Assembly (NCBI GenBank): GCA_958450365.1
Contig: CAUEEP010000920.1
Location: 1,203,501 to 1,267,500 of the forward strand
Origin: Mesorhabditis belari
Taxonomy: Eukaryota; Nematoda; Chromadorea; Rhabditida; Rhabditidae
DNA: 64,000 nt
Direction: 5' to 3'
Shown here: positions 43,591-54,924 of the stretch, piece after piece
Position numbering within the stretch: position 1 is the first letter of the stretch
Layout: every line of letters starts with the position of its first letter
Notes under the pieces: model-generated
The model's input: only the letters and a program-made list of their open reading frames with translations
Database searches by the model: none
What the model was told of the DNA's origin: nothing
Translations under genes and position numbers: made by a program

Positions 43591-46500
43591 ATGAACGATG
43601 ACAACTTTATGATTTTGGCTGCAGGACTATTGGGTGAGTTTCTGGACGAGATTAAAGGAGGGGTCGGAATTAGGACTGACTCTCACTAAAAGCAAATTAT
43701 CCGCATTTTTTGAGGAAGTTTTATGTAGAAATGAATAGCTCAAATCGATTCGCCGATCCTGAAAACCCTCGGGTACAAATTGACAGCTCAATTTCTTTTT
43801 GTACCATCTACAGAGCAAAAGAAAATCTATATAAATAGCTGTTCTTTGTGCGGTCGCGTAATCGCTTGCCATCTGGTAAATCTCTCTGGTATAAGTGCTT
43901 TGGAAGGAGCTAAAGCGGATGGAGTGGCGACAGACCCAGCTCCGCCATTTCTCCGGAAGGAGCGGATCAGTTCAGAAGAGTTCGGAAGTTCGAATTTAGA
44001 CCAATACTGGCCACATTCCATTAAAATCCTTTTCGTAACACGGATTTCCTCACAAATCCATGGTTTCAGGTGTCCTCCAAATGTGCGGTTTCTTCGGCTA
44101 CGATATGATGTCATTCTTGGTGGAGCCGGCTTGTCACTCGGTACGCGAGCGCTGTCCAGAATGCATCATTCAATATGCTGGATATTATGGGTAAGTCACA
44201 AAAATTGTCAAGATGGATACGCATCTGAAAAAACAACATAATCAACGTAAAGAATAGTATCTCAAGATTTCCAAGTGTTCCAAGTGTTCCAAGTGGTTTC
44301 CAAGTGTTCCAAAATGATCCAATCTTTAGGACAGCATTCACCAATCTCTCCTACACTTTCGGCAATCTATTAGCCCCTTGCTTCCTTCCGATTCTAGAAA
44401 CTAAAGGATCCCTAATCTTGGCCTCATTTTTCTTCATATTCTTCTCGGCAAACTTTTTTTATCTCCGGACCTGGCTTTTCTTCCCAGCTTGTATGTTTTG
44501 TGGATTTGGATTCGCGTGTGAGTTGTAAAAGTTCGACTTTTTATAGACTTTTATTTAGTGTTCTTTTCCGGTGGTGGTTCATATGCTTTAAGACATTCAA
44601 CTGATCGAACTATTTCTCGAAATCAATCAATCCAATGTATGATAAGCTCGATCACGTAATAGAGATTTGGAAAAAGGGAGATTTCTCATTTTTAGGACTG
44701 TGATGAGTGGCGTTTTCTTGATCTTTTCTTCAAAGTTTTTGGATGGCGAGAAAGGAAGAAATATGACGGAAATCAGTTTAGCACAGGTTGACTACCGGAA
44801 ATTGAACCAGGAACTTGTCCGTTCAAAAAGCTACCAATTTTAAAGCTTAACCTATCACTGTTAAGTATTTGAAAGGGTAAACTAACGTTATGAATACTCA
44901 AATAAACTCGAGATATCAGAAGCAGACTGGCAAACTTTTCTTGACTCGAGTTGGCACTTTAGAACTTGTCTTGGCTATCAGCTACAGTAATCCAAATTGC
45001 ACCGAAGTAAACTAGCTATAGTGTTATGTCGCGAGTGTACTTTCTATAGTTTCTAAGCTTTCAGAACAGAACCAATCTTTAGAAAAATACAATTTATGAC
45101 AAGAGCTAACTGGCAAAACAAGCAGATTATAAATCCGGGAAAAATCTAGGATAAAACTTCCTCACAAAAATCCGAAAAAGAGAGACAAAAAGTACAAAAA
45201 AAAAGCGGCTTATATTGCCAAAAAAGCCAGGTCAGACTACGGTAGCTTATTTATAGTTTAGCTTAAACTAAACAGCTTTTTAGTGACAGTAATTTCTAAG
45301 CTTTTAGAACAAAGTCAATCTTTGGCATAATAGATGTTATTTCTGGCTTTTGGTTAGTTGAGAGAATATACATAGAATATACATGTATATAGATACTTTA
45401 TTCAAGACGTGAGATAAAGTGCTTTAGATTTAAGATTAAAACACATGAACTCATACACATAAGACGAAAAGGGCCGATAAAAAGCAACACGATATAATAT
45501 ATGTAATATATGGGTAGCACAGATAACGTCAAAGATCCACTAGAGCTTCAAGATCAATATCAAGATCATCTACAGATAATTTAAAGGTTTCGAGACTATT
45601 GGACTCTCTCAAAACTCTGGGAAGTCGATTCCAAATTCTAAATTCTAAATATGCTTTAAATTTTTCAAATAGCGTATAAAATAGTTCATGAAATATGATC
45701 GTTTTGCTGATATTTCTACAAAAGTTTTTCTATGATAGCAAAAAGGTAAAAAGGCTGCTAAAATAGGGAAATAGCTCAAGAATGAACTCGAAATAGGGTC
45801 ATAAAGCTTTAGCTTCACCACACTATCGCTATTTGAGCAAGAGTAAGAGCAAGAGCCCATAAATCAGCTAAAGATTTTGTATATTAAAGATCTCGCGTTA
45901 CAGAAAAGTTTCGAAAAATAAAAACATTCGAAATTCTGATAAAAACTATCAGATGCTAAAGATCATTTGAAAACTCGATTCCAAATTCTGGCAGTTCTTA
46001 TTGGAAAAGAGTTATAAACAAACTTATTGGAGGTGACTGGAATTTCTAAAACGAAAGAACCTCTCCTTGAACTAGCCGTGGGAAAGAAAAAAGAATGGAA
46101 AGAAAAAGATCATTGAGATCAAAACAATGGCAGAAAGATTTTAAACCGGGTTACAGTAGAAGGGCAAGAGCTAGGGGCAAGAGAAAGCTTTAATTAGGTG
46201 GGTCATTCTCTAAACAAAAGGTACCAGATGACTTAGTGGTTAAAGTAATTGTCCAAAGGAAGCGAATTCTCCAGTCGACGGTCGAGGGTTCAATCCCTTC
46301 TCCGGAAATCGACTTTTTCTTGCCAATTCCTTCACTCCTTTATTCACAATTTTTAGACTAACTCCAACTACCGCTACTATTCTGATACAGAGATCAAAAT
46401 TCTTTCAACCGGCATGACAATCTTTGCAATCGTTTCCTTGATCTTAGCCGTACTAATGCCAAAAAGAAATCTATCCAATTCTCTTCTAAAAAAGACAAAG

Positions 46501-48018
46501 AACATTTCACTAAAGCAGCAAATCGGTAACTTGATCTTTATGCTCCAGCAGCACTAATTTTTCAGGCAAAGTCTTCTCAGCTATTGTACAGAAAAATTTA
46601 CTCAAATTGTCACCACTATTCGCTTGTACTGGAGCCATTCTTGCCTTACTGTTCACCATTTATCCGACAACTTTTGCCTTCACTGACTCTTTGGTGGAAG
46701 ATAAAAACATGGTCGCATATTACTGTATTGCGACTTGTGTCGGAGAGTTTATCGGTGAGATTTTAAAATCCGGTTTTAAATATTTCAAATATTCACTTTA
46801 GCTGGTCTGATCTTCACCTCCATCGGCAAGAAGTTTCAAGATTTCGGCTTGGTTCCAGTTTTCTCGTTGACATGCATTTCCTTTATGCTGATCACTGTTC
46901 TTACTCTCTTATTCACTCCAGCTCAATCCTCATTGGGACCCACAAAGGAAATTGCCGTTTTTGAACCAAAGTTCGTTTTCATTTTGTACTTTGAGAGATG
47001 ATTTCAGTAAATCGATCGGCATTCTGATGGGTGTTCTTTATGGATTTCTTGATGGATCAGCGACAAACGCGAGAATGGTTGCTGCTGCAAAAGCGCTACC
47101 AGAAGAGCCAGCGATCGCTTTCAGTGTAGCGAAATTCTATCAGGTGCCTGTGTAGCCTTTAGCTCTACTACTTCTACAGTATTCTAAAACTTACCCACTA
47201 CTTATGCTACAGTTTTTGGCGCATTTCTACAGTAAGACAAGAAATTTGTGCTTTCCTACAGTAACTTTATCTTTAAACATATCCAATAAATTCAAAATTT
47301 TTGATCAAGCTATCCATCAAAGGAGTCAGCAGTGACTTGCTGGCTAACTGGATAGATGCAATTTAAACCTTTCAGCTAATCTTGTGCTACTACAACTTAC
47401 CAATTAAATTAGAAGGTGTTACTTGAGCCTTAGCTAGCGGCAAGCTTAGCTTCTGACTTCAAGATTGGACACGCCAGTTCTTTTATGAGTTAGGGCTGGG
47501 AATACAAAACATGTTAATACAAATTTCAATAAAAACAAAACAATACAATACAAAACATGGTCGACGTGGATTCGAACCCACGATCTCTCGCTCGGCGAAC
47601 GCTCCACCAGTGAGCTACGGCGCCTCGTATCTCATGGCCTCCAAAGCAGGGTCTTATGTCTTACTTCAGAAATTCAATCAGTTGAAAATTATCTTGGTAA
47701 TGGATCCAAAACTATAAGCCACTAGCTGCCAAAGCTTTAAAACTTCTTTAGCTCTGAACCGTTCATTTCCAGGCCGCTTCTGCAATGATTTTCCTCTTCT
47801 TGAGTTCAAAACTAAACATTCATCAGCTTCACTATCTCTCAACTATCTTGGTATTGATCAGTAAGTGTTTGAGTTTAATCTAATTCAATTTTCAATAAGA
47901 TTTGTAATTTCTAGGTATCATTTGTTATATCTCCTATCTCCGAGATTTGAGATCATCAAAAGTGTTCACCAGAGAGCTTCCCAAAGAAAATATTGAGAAA
48001 AAAGATTTCGAGCAATAA
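43591..48018 (+). CDS. UNC-93-like MFS membrane protein, gene D
   Basis: Eleven exons in phase, 464 residues: 43591-43633, 44070-44190, 44330-44517, 44559-44655, 44696-44786, 46357-46525, 46566-46754, 46802-46970, 47008-47143, 47773-47860, 47915-48018. Marks: MNDDNFMILAAGLLG, CPECIIQYAGYYG, YTFGNLLAPCFLPI, GGGSYALRHSTDRTISRNQ, TIYPTTFAFTDSLVEDKN, FQDFGLVPVFSLT, ATNARMVAAAKALPEEPAIA then FSVAKFYQ. Exon lengths equal those of C and E. The TAA overlaps an AATAAA (48014-48019). Intron 5 (1.57 kb) holds the antisense LINE-like tail and a tRNA-like sequence; intron 9 holds another tRNA-like repeat and a segment nearly identical to intron 9 of gene E. Family call firm; physiological role unknown. 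Confidence 0.9.
45381..45630 (-). mobile_element. LINE-like 3' end, uninterrupted copy
   Basis: Minus strand: coding tail SNSLETFKLSVDDLDIDLEA then LVDL and TGA, 3' UTR with ATATTACATATATTATATCG, then TCTTGAATAAAGTATCTATA. Sister of 40690-41460 without the inserted element. Confidence 0.55.
46212..46310 (+). repeat. tRNA-like sequence in gene D intron 5
   Basis: A-box-like GACTTAGTGGTTAAAG, B box GGGTTCAATCCC and downstream TTTTT. No acceptor pairing. Sense to gene D. Confidence 0.45.
47553..47632 (-). repeat. tRNA-like sequence in gene D intron 9
   Basis: Minus strand: GTAGCTCACTGGTGGAGC makes a D arm and A box; CGTGGGTTCGAATCCACG makes a perfect T arm with B box. The acceptor ends (GGCGCCG and GTCGACC) do not pair, so it is a tRNA-derived repeat rather than a tRNA. 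A T-rich tail follows. Confidence 0.55.
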
Positions 48019-48271
48019 ATTATTTACTTTTTGTGATACCACTCTGACAATTTTTTTAGAGAAATTAGATTTTTTCGCGATTAGTGAACAAGGATGAACA
48101 TTTTCTTTCTCATTTCTTTTGTCTTTCGTGTGGATAACGGAGATCTTGATATCAGAGCTCTGGGAAATGAAAAGTTGCTATTCGGAGATTGACAAAAGCT
48201 AGGCTAAACTGACATCACCGTTTGGTTGTTTCATTTAATTTTTATAAGCCTTACTTCGACGCTTCATCGAG

Positions 48272-51200
48272 ATGAATGATGATAATTTTATGATTCTAGC
48301 AGCTGTTCTTCTTGGTGAGTTAAACTTTTTTGCTGAATATCTTTGGACAATAAATGTTTATAATACAGTTTATTTATATTAAATATTACAATGGCCTTCT
48401 ACTTTAGTATAAGTCTCAATCTGACTTCATGTTCTTGGTGGACTTCTTGATAACGGCTCGAGACGGCTTCTAACGGCTCGAGATAAATCAATTAGGCAAT
48501 TCAACACTTAACACAATGTCAATCAATATTTTAAATACCGTATTTTCTTTAATAGTAGTGCACCCCGCCGAGTTGGTGACTATTTTACGGTTTCCAAGCT
48601 TTTGCAGAAGCTCAACACTCTAATCCCCCACTAGATCTCATCGTCAGCTACATTTTCCTACCCAACATCGATAGGTTCTGATAAGCGGTTCTCGAGATTT
48701 CGAAGAATTTAGGCGACGCTCAGGGTGCACTACTATTTGAGCAAATACGGTCTATATTGACTCATTGTCTCACTTTAAAACACCTAGATAATGCTATACG
48801 AAATTTGCAAATCAAGAACCTCCTCACTTCCAAGATTTACATATAATAATACAAATAATTTGGATCTAAATTACTAGGTGTCCGGAGTGGTGTGGGTTGT
48901 ATGGGTAGCGCCTGAGGCAAAACCAATCCTGACACTACGATGAGTCCTGAAAAATCAACAAGACAACTTTGCAAGCCTCAAACCGATTTCTTCCGGACAA
49001 CCTGTATTTTAAATCGAAATTATTTCTCATTTTTGCCGTCCCGGGATCCCCAGGCCAGCGTCCCAAAAATTATCCAAGACGAGCTTGGAGGTACCAAGTA
49101 CCTATCAAAGGAACAAGTTCCTTGTGAGGAGCACTCTGGGAGGGGTATAGGCAAAGCCGGTGGGCCAGATCACGAGCGATTACGCGCCCGCACAAAGAAC
49201 ATCTGTGGCAGTGAATTAAGCTTCTTAAGAATTGAGTGAATTCTGATAAAGCTGATAAAAAACAATCGGAAAATAAAGTTTTTGGACAGATAAGAAACTG
49301 ATTTTTGTACCAATTTACTGCTTTTCAGGTATCATTCAAATATGTGGCACATTCGGCTTTGACATGGTCTCATTTCTGATCGAGCCGATTTGTCACTCGG
49401 TGCGAGAGCGTCCAGACTGTATCATTGAATATGCCGGATATTATGGGTAATTAAAAAAACCTATATTCTCTCACCTTTTGAATCCACTCTAGCACCTCAT
49501 TCACCGATCTTTTCTACACATTCGGCAATCTGATTGCCCCTTGTTTTCTGCCAATCCTCGGCGCAAAAGGAGCTCTAATCATGTCGGCCTCATTTTTTCT
49601 CATTTTTGCCGCGAGTTTTTTCTATTTACGGACATGGCTCTTGTTTCCAGCCTGTATGTTTTGTGGACTCGGATTTGCATGTAAGTTTTGAAATCTTAAA
49701 GCTAAACTAGGCTTTGAAAGCTAAACTAGGCTTTGAAAGCTAAGCTAGGCTAATGTATTTCAGTATTCTACGCTGGTGGTGGATCTTATGGATTAAGACA
49801 TTCGACTGATCGGACTCTCTCTAGAAATCAGTCGATACAATGCATGGTCAACTCGTTCACGTGAGTTCAATCTATCTAATCTATCTAATCGTGAGTTGAA
49901 TCTCACCTTTATCTGAAGTTTTTGGACGGCGAGAAAGGAAGAAATATGACGGAAATCAGTTTAGCACAAGTTGACTACCGGAAATTGAACCAGGAACTTG
50001 TCCGTTCAACAATTACCGTAAACATTCTAATAGAATGTGCCTCTAAAATACTTTTTCGTGCCCTAGAGTATACCCAAATTTTCAAGAGCTCAAAAGCGAG
50101 TGTTTTTCTTAGATTTTCATCCGATTTTCAACCTCATTAAGCTTTTTTAGTCGACTTCATTAAGCTTTCGTCATCATTTCGACATCATTAAGCTTTTTTT
50201 AGCCCATAAATATTATTTAAAACCTTTGAAAGTCTTTAAAAAGTTGAGCATTTTGCTAGCCGAGAGTTTAAAAATTCGAAAAAAAGGAAAAATTTCGTCT
50301 AAAGGAGCTCCTCTAATAGAGAGAGCTTTTCAATTTGAATAAATACTTTATCCAAACCAAACAAGAAACCAAGCAACCTCTTGGCTTTGGCTTTGGCTTT
50401 GGCTTGGCTTGGCTTGGCTTGGTTTGGTCAAACCTCATCCCATCAATTTATCAAATCTCTCAATATTCAGCCAATGCTTTTTGATCAATAGTTTTACTGA
50501 ATTATATTTTCAGGACTGTTTTAAGCGGGATTTTTTTTATCTTTTCAACGCATATGGCAAACAATGGAAAAGCGGGGATTTTAGGAAATGGCACAGAAGT
50601 TTTTACCGCACAGGTAAGCTGAAACAGAATACAATAACAATTTCAACTAATAGAAAAAGAATCGTTAAGATTTTTCAAATGTTGGATATCTATTTTATAG
50701 TAATATTTTGAAACTAAATCGGGAAAGCTCTCGATTTCAGAGATTTCAGAATCAAAGCAGCTACCGTCATTACTCTGACACCGAAGTGCGGCTCCTCTCG
50801 CTCGGAATGTCCGCTTTCGCGTTAGCGGCATTGATCTTAGCTATCTTGTTGCCAAAGAGAAATCTCCCAGAGTCACTTGAGAAGAAAATCAAAAATGAAA
50901 TCACTTTGAAACAACAAATCAGTGAGTTCTTTGTGAGAAAATGTGAATGAAACTCTTTAGATAAAGTCTTCTCAGCCTAAGCCTAAGCCTAAGCCTAAGC
51001 CTAAGCCTAAATGAAACTCTTTAGACAAAGTCCTCTCAGCTATGAAACAGAAAAATCTTCTCAAGTTGGCTCCATTCTTTTTATTCACTGGATCCATTCT
51101 TGCCTTGCTTTTTACCATTTATCCAACAACTTTCGCGTTCACGGATTCGTTAGTGAAAGAGAGAAATCTTGTTGCATATTATTGTATCGCTACTTGTTTG

Positions 51201-52264
51201 GGAGAGATTGTTGGTAAGTCGAAAGGGAAGAAAAATGGAGCTCTGAAAAATCGAATTTAGTCGGCTTAATCTTCACCACAGTCAGCAAGAAATACCACAA
51301 CTTTGGACTGATCCCGGTTTTCATATTGACGTGCATCTTCTTTGTAATGGTGATGGTGCTGACATTGATCTATACGCCGGCTCAATCCTCATTAAAACCA
51401 ACAAAAGAACTTGCGATTTTGGAGCCAAGGTAAGTATACATCGGCTTAGATCTTCTAAGGATCTGTGGCTCACATGGCCGACTGGCTAAGAGCCCGGTCT
51501 GTGGCTCAGGAGGTTAGGGGTTCAATCCCGCTGATGGTTCACTGGTTCTTTTTTTGTCAGATTAATGGATTTTTATTTCTCTAGATTTATGCTAATTTTT
51601 TATTGATGAATAATGAACAGACGATGAATAATGAATAATGAATATCTGTATTCATTTGAAAAGGGTTTTAACTTGTTACAAAGACACATTTCAGCGCATG
51701 GATCGGCATACTAGTTGGTGTTCTTTATGGTTGTCTCGATGGATCGGCGTGTAATGCAAGAATGGTTGCTGCTGCTAAAGGACTGCCAGAGTCACCAGCA
51801 ATCGCTTTCAGTGTAGCGAAATTCTATCAGGTGCCGGGGCAACCTTTAGCTCTACTACTTCTACAGTATCCTAAAACTTACCCACCACTTATGCTACAGT
51901 TTTTGGCGCATTTCTACAGTAAGACAAGGAATTTGTCCTTTCCTACAGTAACTTTATCTTTAAACATATCCAATAAATTCAAAATCTTTGAATAAACTTT
52001 AACTCTTTTGGAAACAATCAACTTTCAGGCCGGTTCTGCTATGATCTTTCTCTTCTTGGGCTCCAAAATGAACATTCATCAAATCCTCTATCTTTCTGGC
52101 TTTCTGATGATTATCAGTAAGTTTTACGAATGATTTTGGAATTTTAGACAATTTTAGGTATCGGCTGTTACATCTCATTCCTTCGAGACTTAAAAGTTTC
52201 AAGAATTGGCAGCATTACAGAAGGAATTGAGAAAAGTGGAGATGAGAAGATTTTGAGTGAATAA
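48272..52264 (+). CDS. UNC-93-like MFS membrane protein, gene E
   Basis: Eleven exons in phase, 468 residues: 48272-48314, 49329-49446, 49493-49680, 49764-49860, 50514-50613, 50750-50921, 51025-51213, 51261-51429, 51695-51830, 52029-52116, 52158-52264. Marks: MNDDNFMILAAVLLG, CHSVRERPDCIIEYAGYYG (one residue shorter than its paralogues here), YTFGNLIAPCFLPI, GGGSYGLRHSTDRTLSRNQ, TIYPTTFAFTDSLVKERN, CNARMVAAAKGLPESPAIAF then SVAKFYQ. The TAA overlaps AATAAA (52260-52265). Only 253 bp separate it from gene D, the same strand, so co-transcription in a nematode operon is possible but no SL2-type signal was identified. The exon 7 acceptor is duplicated around a telomere-type hexamer array. Intron 4 carries a copy of gene D exon 5. 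Confidence 0.9.
48538..48860. mobile_element. MITE plus flank in gene E intron 1
   Basis: The MITE (48538-48750) has ends CCGTATTTTCTTTAATAGTA and ...TACTATTTGAGCAAATACGG. With its right flank (TATATTGACTCATTGTCTCA...) it is repeated, inverted, at 54925-55241. Confidence 0.75.
48861..49328. other. Rest of gene E intron 1
   Basis: Contains the inverted partner (49020-49100) of the 8985 repeat and a GC-richer stretch without a recognised gene. GTAGCGCCTGAGGCAAAACC at 48905 is a weak tRNA-like fragment. Confidence 0.5.
49915..50025 (+). pseudogene. Copy of gene D exon 5 end inside gene E intron 4
   Basis: AAGTTTTTGGACGGCGAGAA through GAACTTGTCCGTTCAA matches gene D 44730-44825 almost base for base, including intronic bases after the D donor. 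The copy has CAAGTT where D has CAGGTT, so the D-type donor is weakened. Gene E has its own different exon 5 at 50514-50613. Confidence 0.8.
50971..51010. repeat. Telomere-type hexamer array (CCTAAG)n
   Basis: Six to seven units of CCTAAG, equal to TTAGGC on the other strand (the nematode telomere unit), bounded by two copies of a ~33-bp sequence containing the exon 7 acceptor (50945-50977 and 51009-51040). Confidence 0.9.
51461..51540 (+). repeat. tRNA-like sequence in gene E intron 8
   Basis: TGGCCGACTGGCTAAGAGCC as A box region, GGGGTTCAATCCCG as B box/T arm, downstream TTTTTTT. Same family as the SINE head at 43.3 kb; copied to 57003-56937. Confidence 0.55.
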
Positions 52265-52465
52265 ATTTCATGGCTGGAATCCTAGCTTCATTAAAAGCTT
52301 CATTAACCCATTCGAAACTTCTGCAGCGAATAATCGCTCCAGCAAAAACTCAGGAACGGACCGCTGCAGCGATTATTCGCTGCAGCGCTAATTCGCTGCA
52401 GCGCTAATTGAACTATTTTCATTCAATTAATTGGTTTTTTTGCTGTTTTTCAGCATTACATGTAT
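52265..52465. other. 3' flank of gene E
   Basis: Short clustered palindromic repeats of CGCTGCAGCG / TAATTCGCTGCAGCG at 52320-52410. No gene. Confidence 0.5.
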
Positions 52466-52490
52466 ATTCTAATTGTAACAGATCTACAAA

Positions 52491-53073
52491 TTACGTGGGC
52501 AAAAAAGACGTGTCATATTTACCCGGAATCAAGGCAGCCTCTGGTTTTGCATTGAAATGTTCCATAATAGCTCTAATCTTATAAAGCCGATCTCCTGCAG
52601 GATCCAGTTCATTATCACAAAAATATAGGTTTCGAAGAATAGATTCAAATTTTGCTCTTGACATAATGTGGGACATGTGGGAAAATCCTCCTAATCCAGG
52701 CCTGCTACTCCAGTAGTCACGAATCCTCGGTAATTTGACGATTCCCATTTGAAGCCAGGAAGAGCTTGAAAGATTTTGCATCGAAATCCTGCCAGTTTGT
52801 TTTCCTTTTTCCATGTTTATTAGATTCGCCTACTAACATATTAATTAATTTGTCGTCGATAAAATAAGAATAATAATCGATAGGATCTTGAAAAGTACTG
52901 AAGTCAAATCCAACTCGTTCTTCATCAAAAATAAATGGTGTAGGAGACTCTCTTAAACCTTTCCAACCATCTGGATAAACTGCTTCGGAGTCAAAAATGT
53001 CAAAAAAGGGCTTGGCCCGCAGACGAAAAAAAAGAAAAAATGCTGCGGTTTCGAATGGATTAAAAGTTGTCAA
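52491..53073 (-). pseudogene. PiggyBac-type transposase fragment
   Basis: Two overlapping frames on the minus strand. 53073-52717 reads PTPFIFDEERVGFDFSTFQD then PIDYYSYFIDDKLINMLVGE; 52814-52491 reads MGIVKLPRIRDYWSSRPGLG, MSRAKFESILRNLYFCDNE, DRLYKIRAIMEHF. These are consecutive parts of the N-terminal half of a piggyBac (DDE_Tnp_1_7) transposase, joined by a +1/-1 shift near 52745. The catalytic aspartates lie further C-terminal and are absent. A dead fragment. Confidence 0.8.
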
Positions 53074-53099
53074 GCTTCATTAAAAAGTCCAAATACAAG

Positions 53100-54420
53100 T
53101 CGTTTAATATTTTTATTCGATTAAAGAATTTACGTGATATATAAGAACACGAGAAACGGGAAAATGAAGAGGAGAGAAAGATTTTTGACGAAAAATTCTT
53201 TGCTCTAAATTTTGCTATAAATTTTACTCTAAATAAAACCGATTTATTGAAGAATAAATGCTTTTTATGCAATTTCCCATCTTTTAAAGTCAATTTCGGT
53301 TCACTTTTAAGCAAATTCGAGAGTGAAAACGGTTCTTTTTTGAAAAAATCTATAAAAATCTCTACAAAGGGATTGGCTAAATGAATCTTTCTGAAAATTT
53401 GGCTATACACCTAACTTTTTGTGCTCTATCTTTTGTCTATTGACACCAAGATAGGTTTCCTTAGCTAAAGTGGCTTAAACTTAAGCCTAAACCGCACCAC
53501 CCGTCACTCTTTTTGAGGATCCCGCGCTCCCAAAAAACTGGAATTCAGTTGCTGAAATTTTGGTTTTAATCGTAACTTTTTGTGCTCTATCTTTTATCTA
53601 TTGACACCAAGATAGGTTTCCTTAGCTAAAGTGGCTTAAACTTAAGCCTAAACCGCAACATCCGTCGCTCTTTTTGACTACCCCACTTGACGCTCCCAAA
53701 AAAACCCAGACATAAGGCATTTTAAACCCGTTTTAATGTTATTTTGCAGAAGAATAAGTGATCTTTCTAATGTTTCCGTTGTAAATGTAAATGTTAAATG
53801 TGCCGTAAATCAGTGAAATGTACTCACACTAGTACAGAGAAGGCTGTCCAGAAAATCTTTTCGTTACTTTTCTGTTGAAAAATAACAAAATCACCAATTA
53901 ACCTATGATTGGATCTAAGTAAAAAGTGTATATTCTTCAATTTCCCATATTTTTAAGTCAATTTCGACTCACTTTCAAGCAATTTCGAGGGTGAATTCGA
54001 GAGTTTGCGAAGTCTTTTTCGTAAAAATCTATAAAAACCTCTATGAAGAAATTAGCTGAATGAATTTCACTAAAAATTTGGCTATAGACCAAACTTTTTG
54101 TGCTCTATCTTTTATCTATTGACACCAAGATAGGTTTCTTTGGATCAAAGTGTCTAAATCGCGAAATCGAATTGTCGACCTAAGCCTAAGCCTAAGCCCG
54201 ACCTTCACGCTTCCAAAAAAAACCCAGACATAAGACATTTTAAACCCGTTTTAATGTTATTTTGCAGAAAAATAAGTGATCTTTCTAATGAAACAAACCG
54301 TAGTTCAATTGGTGTATTTGTTGGTGTCGCATTTGTTGCATTTTTTGGTGCAACTTTTAAACGAAAGTACGAGAAGGAAGGAAAAGACTTATTCACCAAC
54401 CTAATAAAATCCCTTTTACA
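53100..54420. mobile_element. Mariner-ended MITE with hexamer array, copies 2 and 3
   Basis: Two or three overlapping copies of the 33.8-kb family: ATCTATTGACACCAAGATAG occurs at about 53435, 53595 and 54115, and TTTTAATGTTATTTTGCAGA at 53735 and 54252. Central (CCTAAG)n at 54177-54197. The right end CTTATTCACCAACCTAAT is at about 54390-54408. A short frame (KISDLSNETNRSSIGVFVG) is shared between copies but also occurs in degraded ones. Confidence 0.7.
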
Positions 54421-54924
54421 CTTAAAATTAAAAAGATATTCAGTTAACCGATTGTTTTGTCTTCAAACCAAAGATGCGAATTTCAGTAACCCTGTGTGTT
54501 TCAGAGCGATAACCAGGGCTGTTCCAAAAGTCAGTTAGGCCATTTTTGCCATTTTTGCCATTTTTGCCTGCAGTTAAGCCAATTCAAAGTGAGAATGCAG
54601 AAAATTAATTCATTCTGAACTGGGACATTGCTTTCAAAGTCTTCAAAGCTTTCAAAGTGTACCTCTAGGCTGGAGTGGCATTCGATTTTTGTCCGGATTG
54701 ACGTAGATGACCGATTCGGCACTCACCTCTTGTCTTAAGAGCTTGATTCGACGCCTAAAAGGCTACCGTAATCAAAATCGTAACCGCAGCCCAATGAAGA
54801 TTGAAAAAAGATTGAAAGAAACCAGTTTCGTCAACCAATCGAAGAATCTATTGCTTCCAACTTGAAGAGACAATCAAATCGAAAATTTGCAGACAAATAC
54901 TGAATTTTTTTACAAATTTAAAGT
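54421..54924. other. Intergenic
   Basis: TGCCATTTTTGCCATTTTTG micro-repeat at 54538-54570; otherwise nothing recognised. Confidence 0.5.

Larger units (their letters stand above)
44787..46356. other. Gene D intron 5 contents
   Basis: Starts with 40 nt whose reading frame would continue exon 5 (VDYRKLNQELVRS) before a stop; this stretch is copied in gene E intron 4. The LINE-like tail is at 45381-45630 and a tRNA-like element at 46212-46310. The rest is AT-rich with short direct repeats (GAAAACTCGATTCCAAATTC-type at 45618 and 45968). Confidence 0.6.

Noticed and set aside
43827..44241. 95- and 153-codon frames overlapping gene D exon 2
   Set aside because: Out of phase with the exon that aligns to all paralogues; shadows.
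47553..47632. Functional tRNA on the minus strand
   Set aside because: D and T arms are good, but acceptor ends do not pair and the anticodon stem is off register.
48265..48272. SL2-type operon signal between genes D and E
   Set aside because: Spacing (253 bp) allows an operon, but no clear U-rich element or trans-splice acceptor could be defined just before the ATG.
53060..53410. 116-codon minus-strand frame
   Set aside because: AT-rich MITE sequence; Phe/Lys/Ser-rich composition and no homologous motif.
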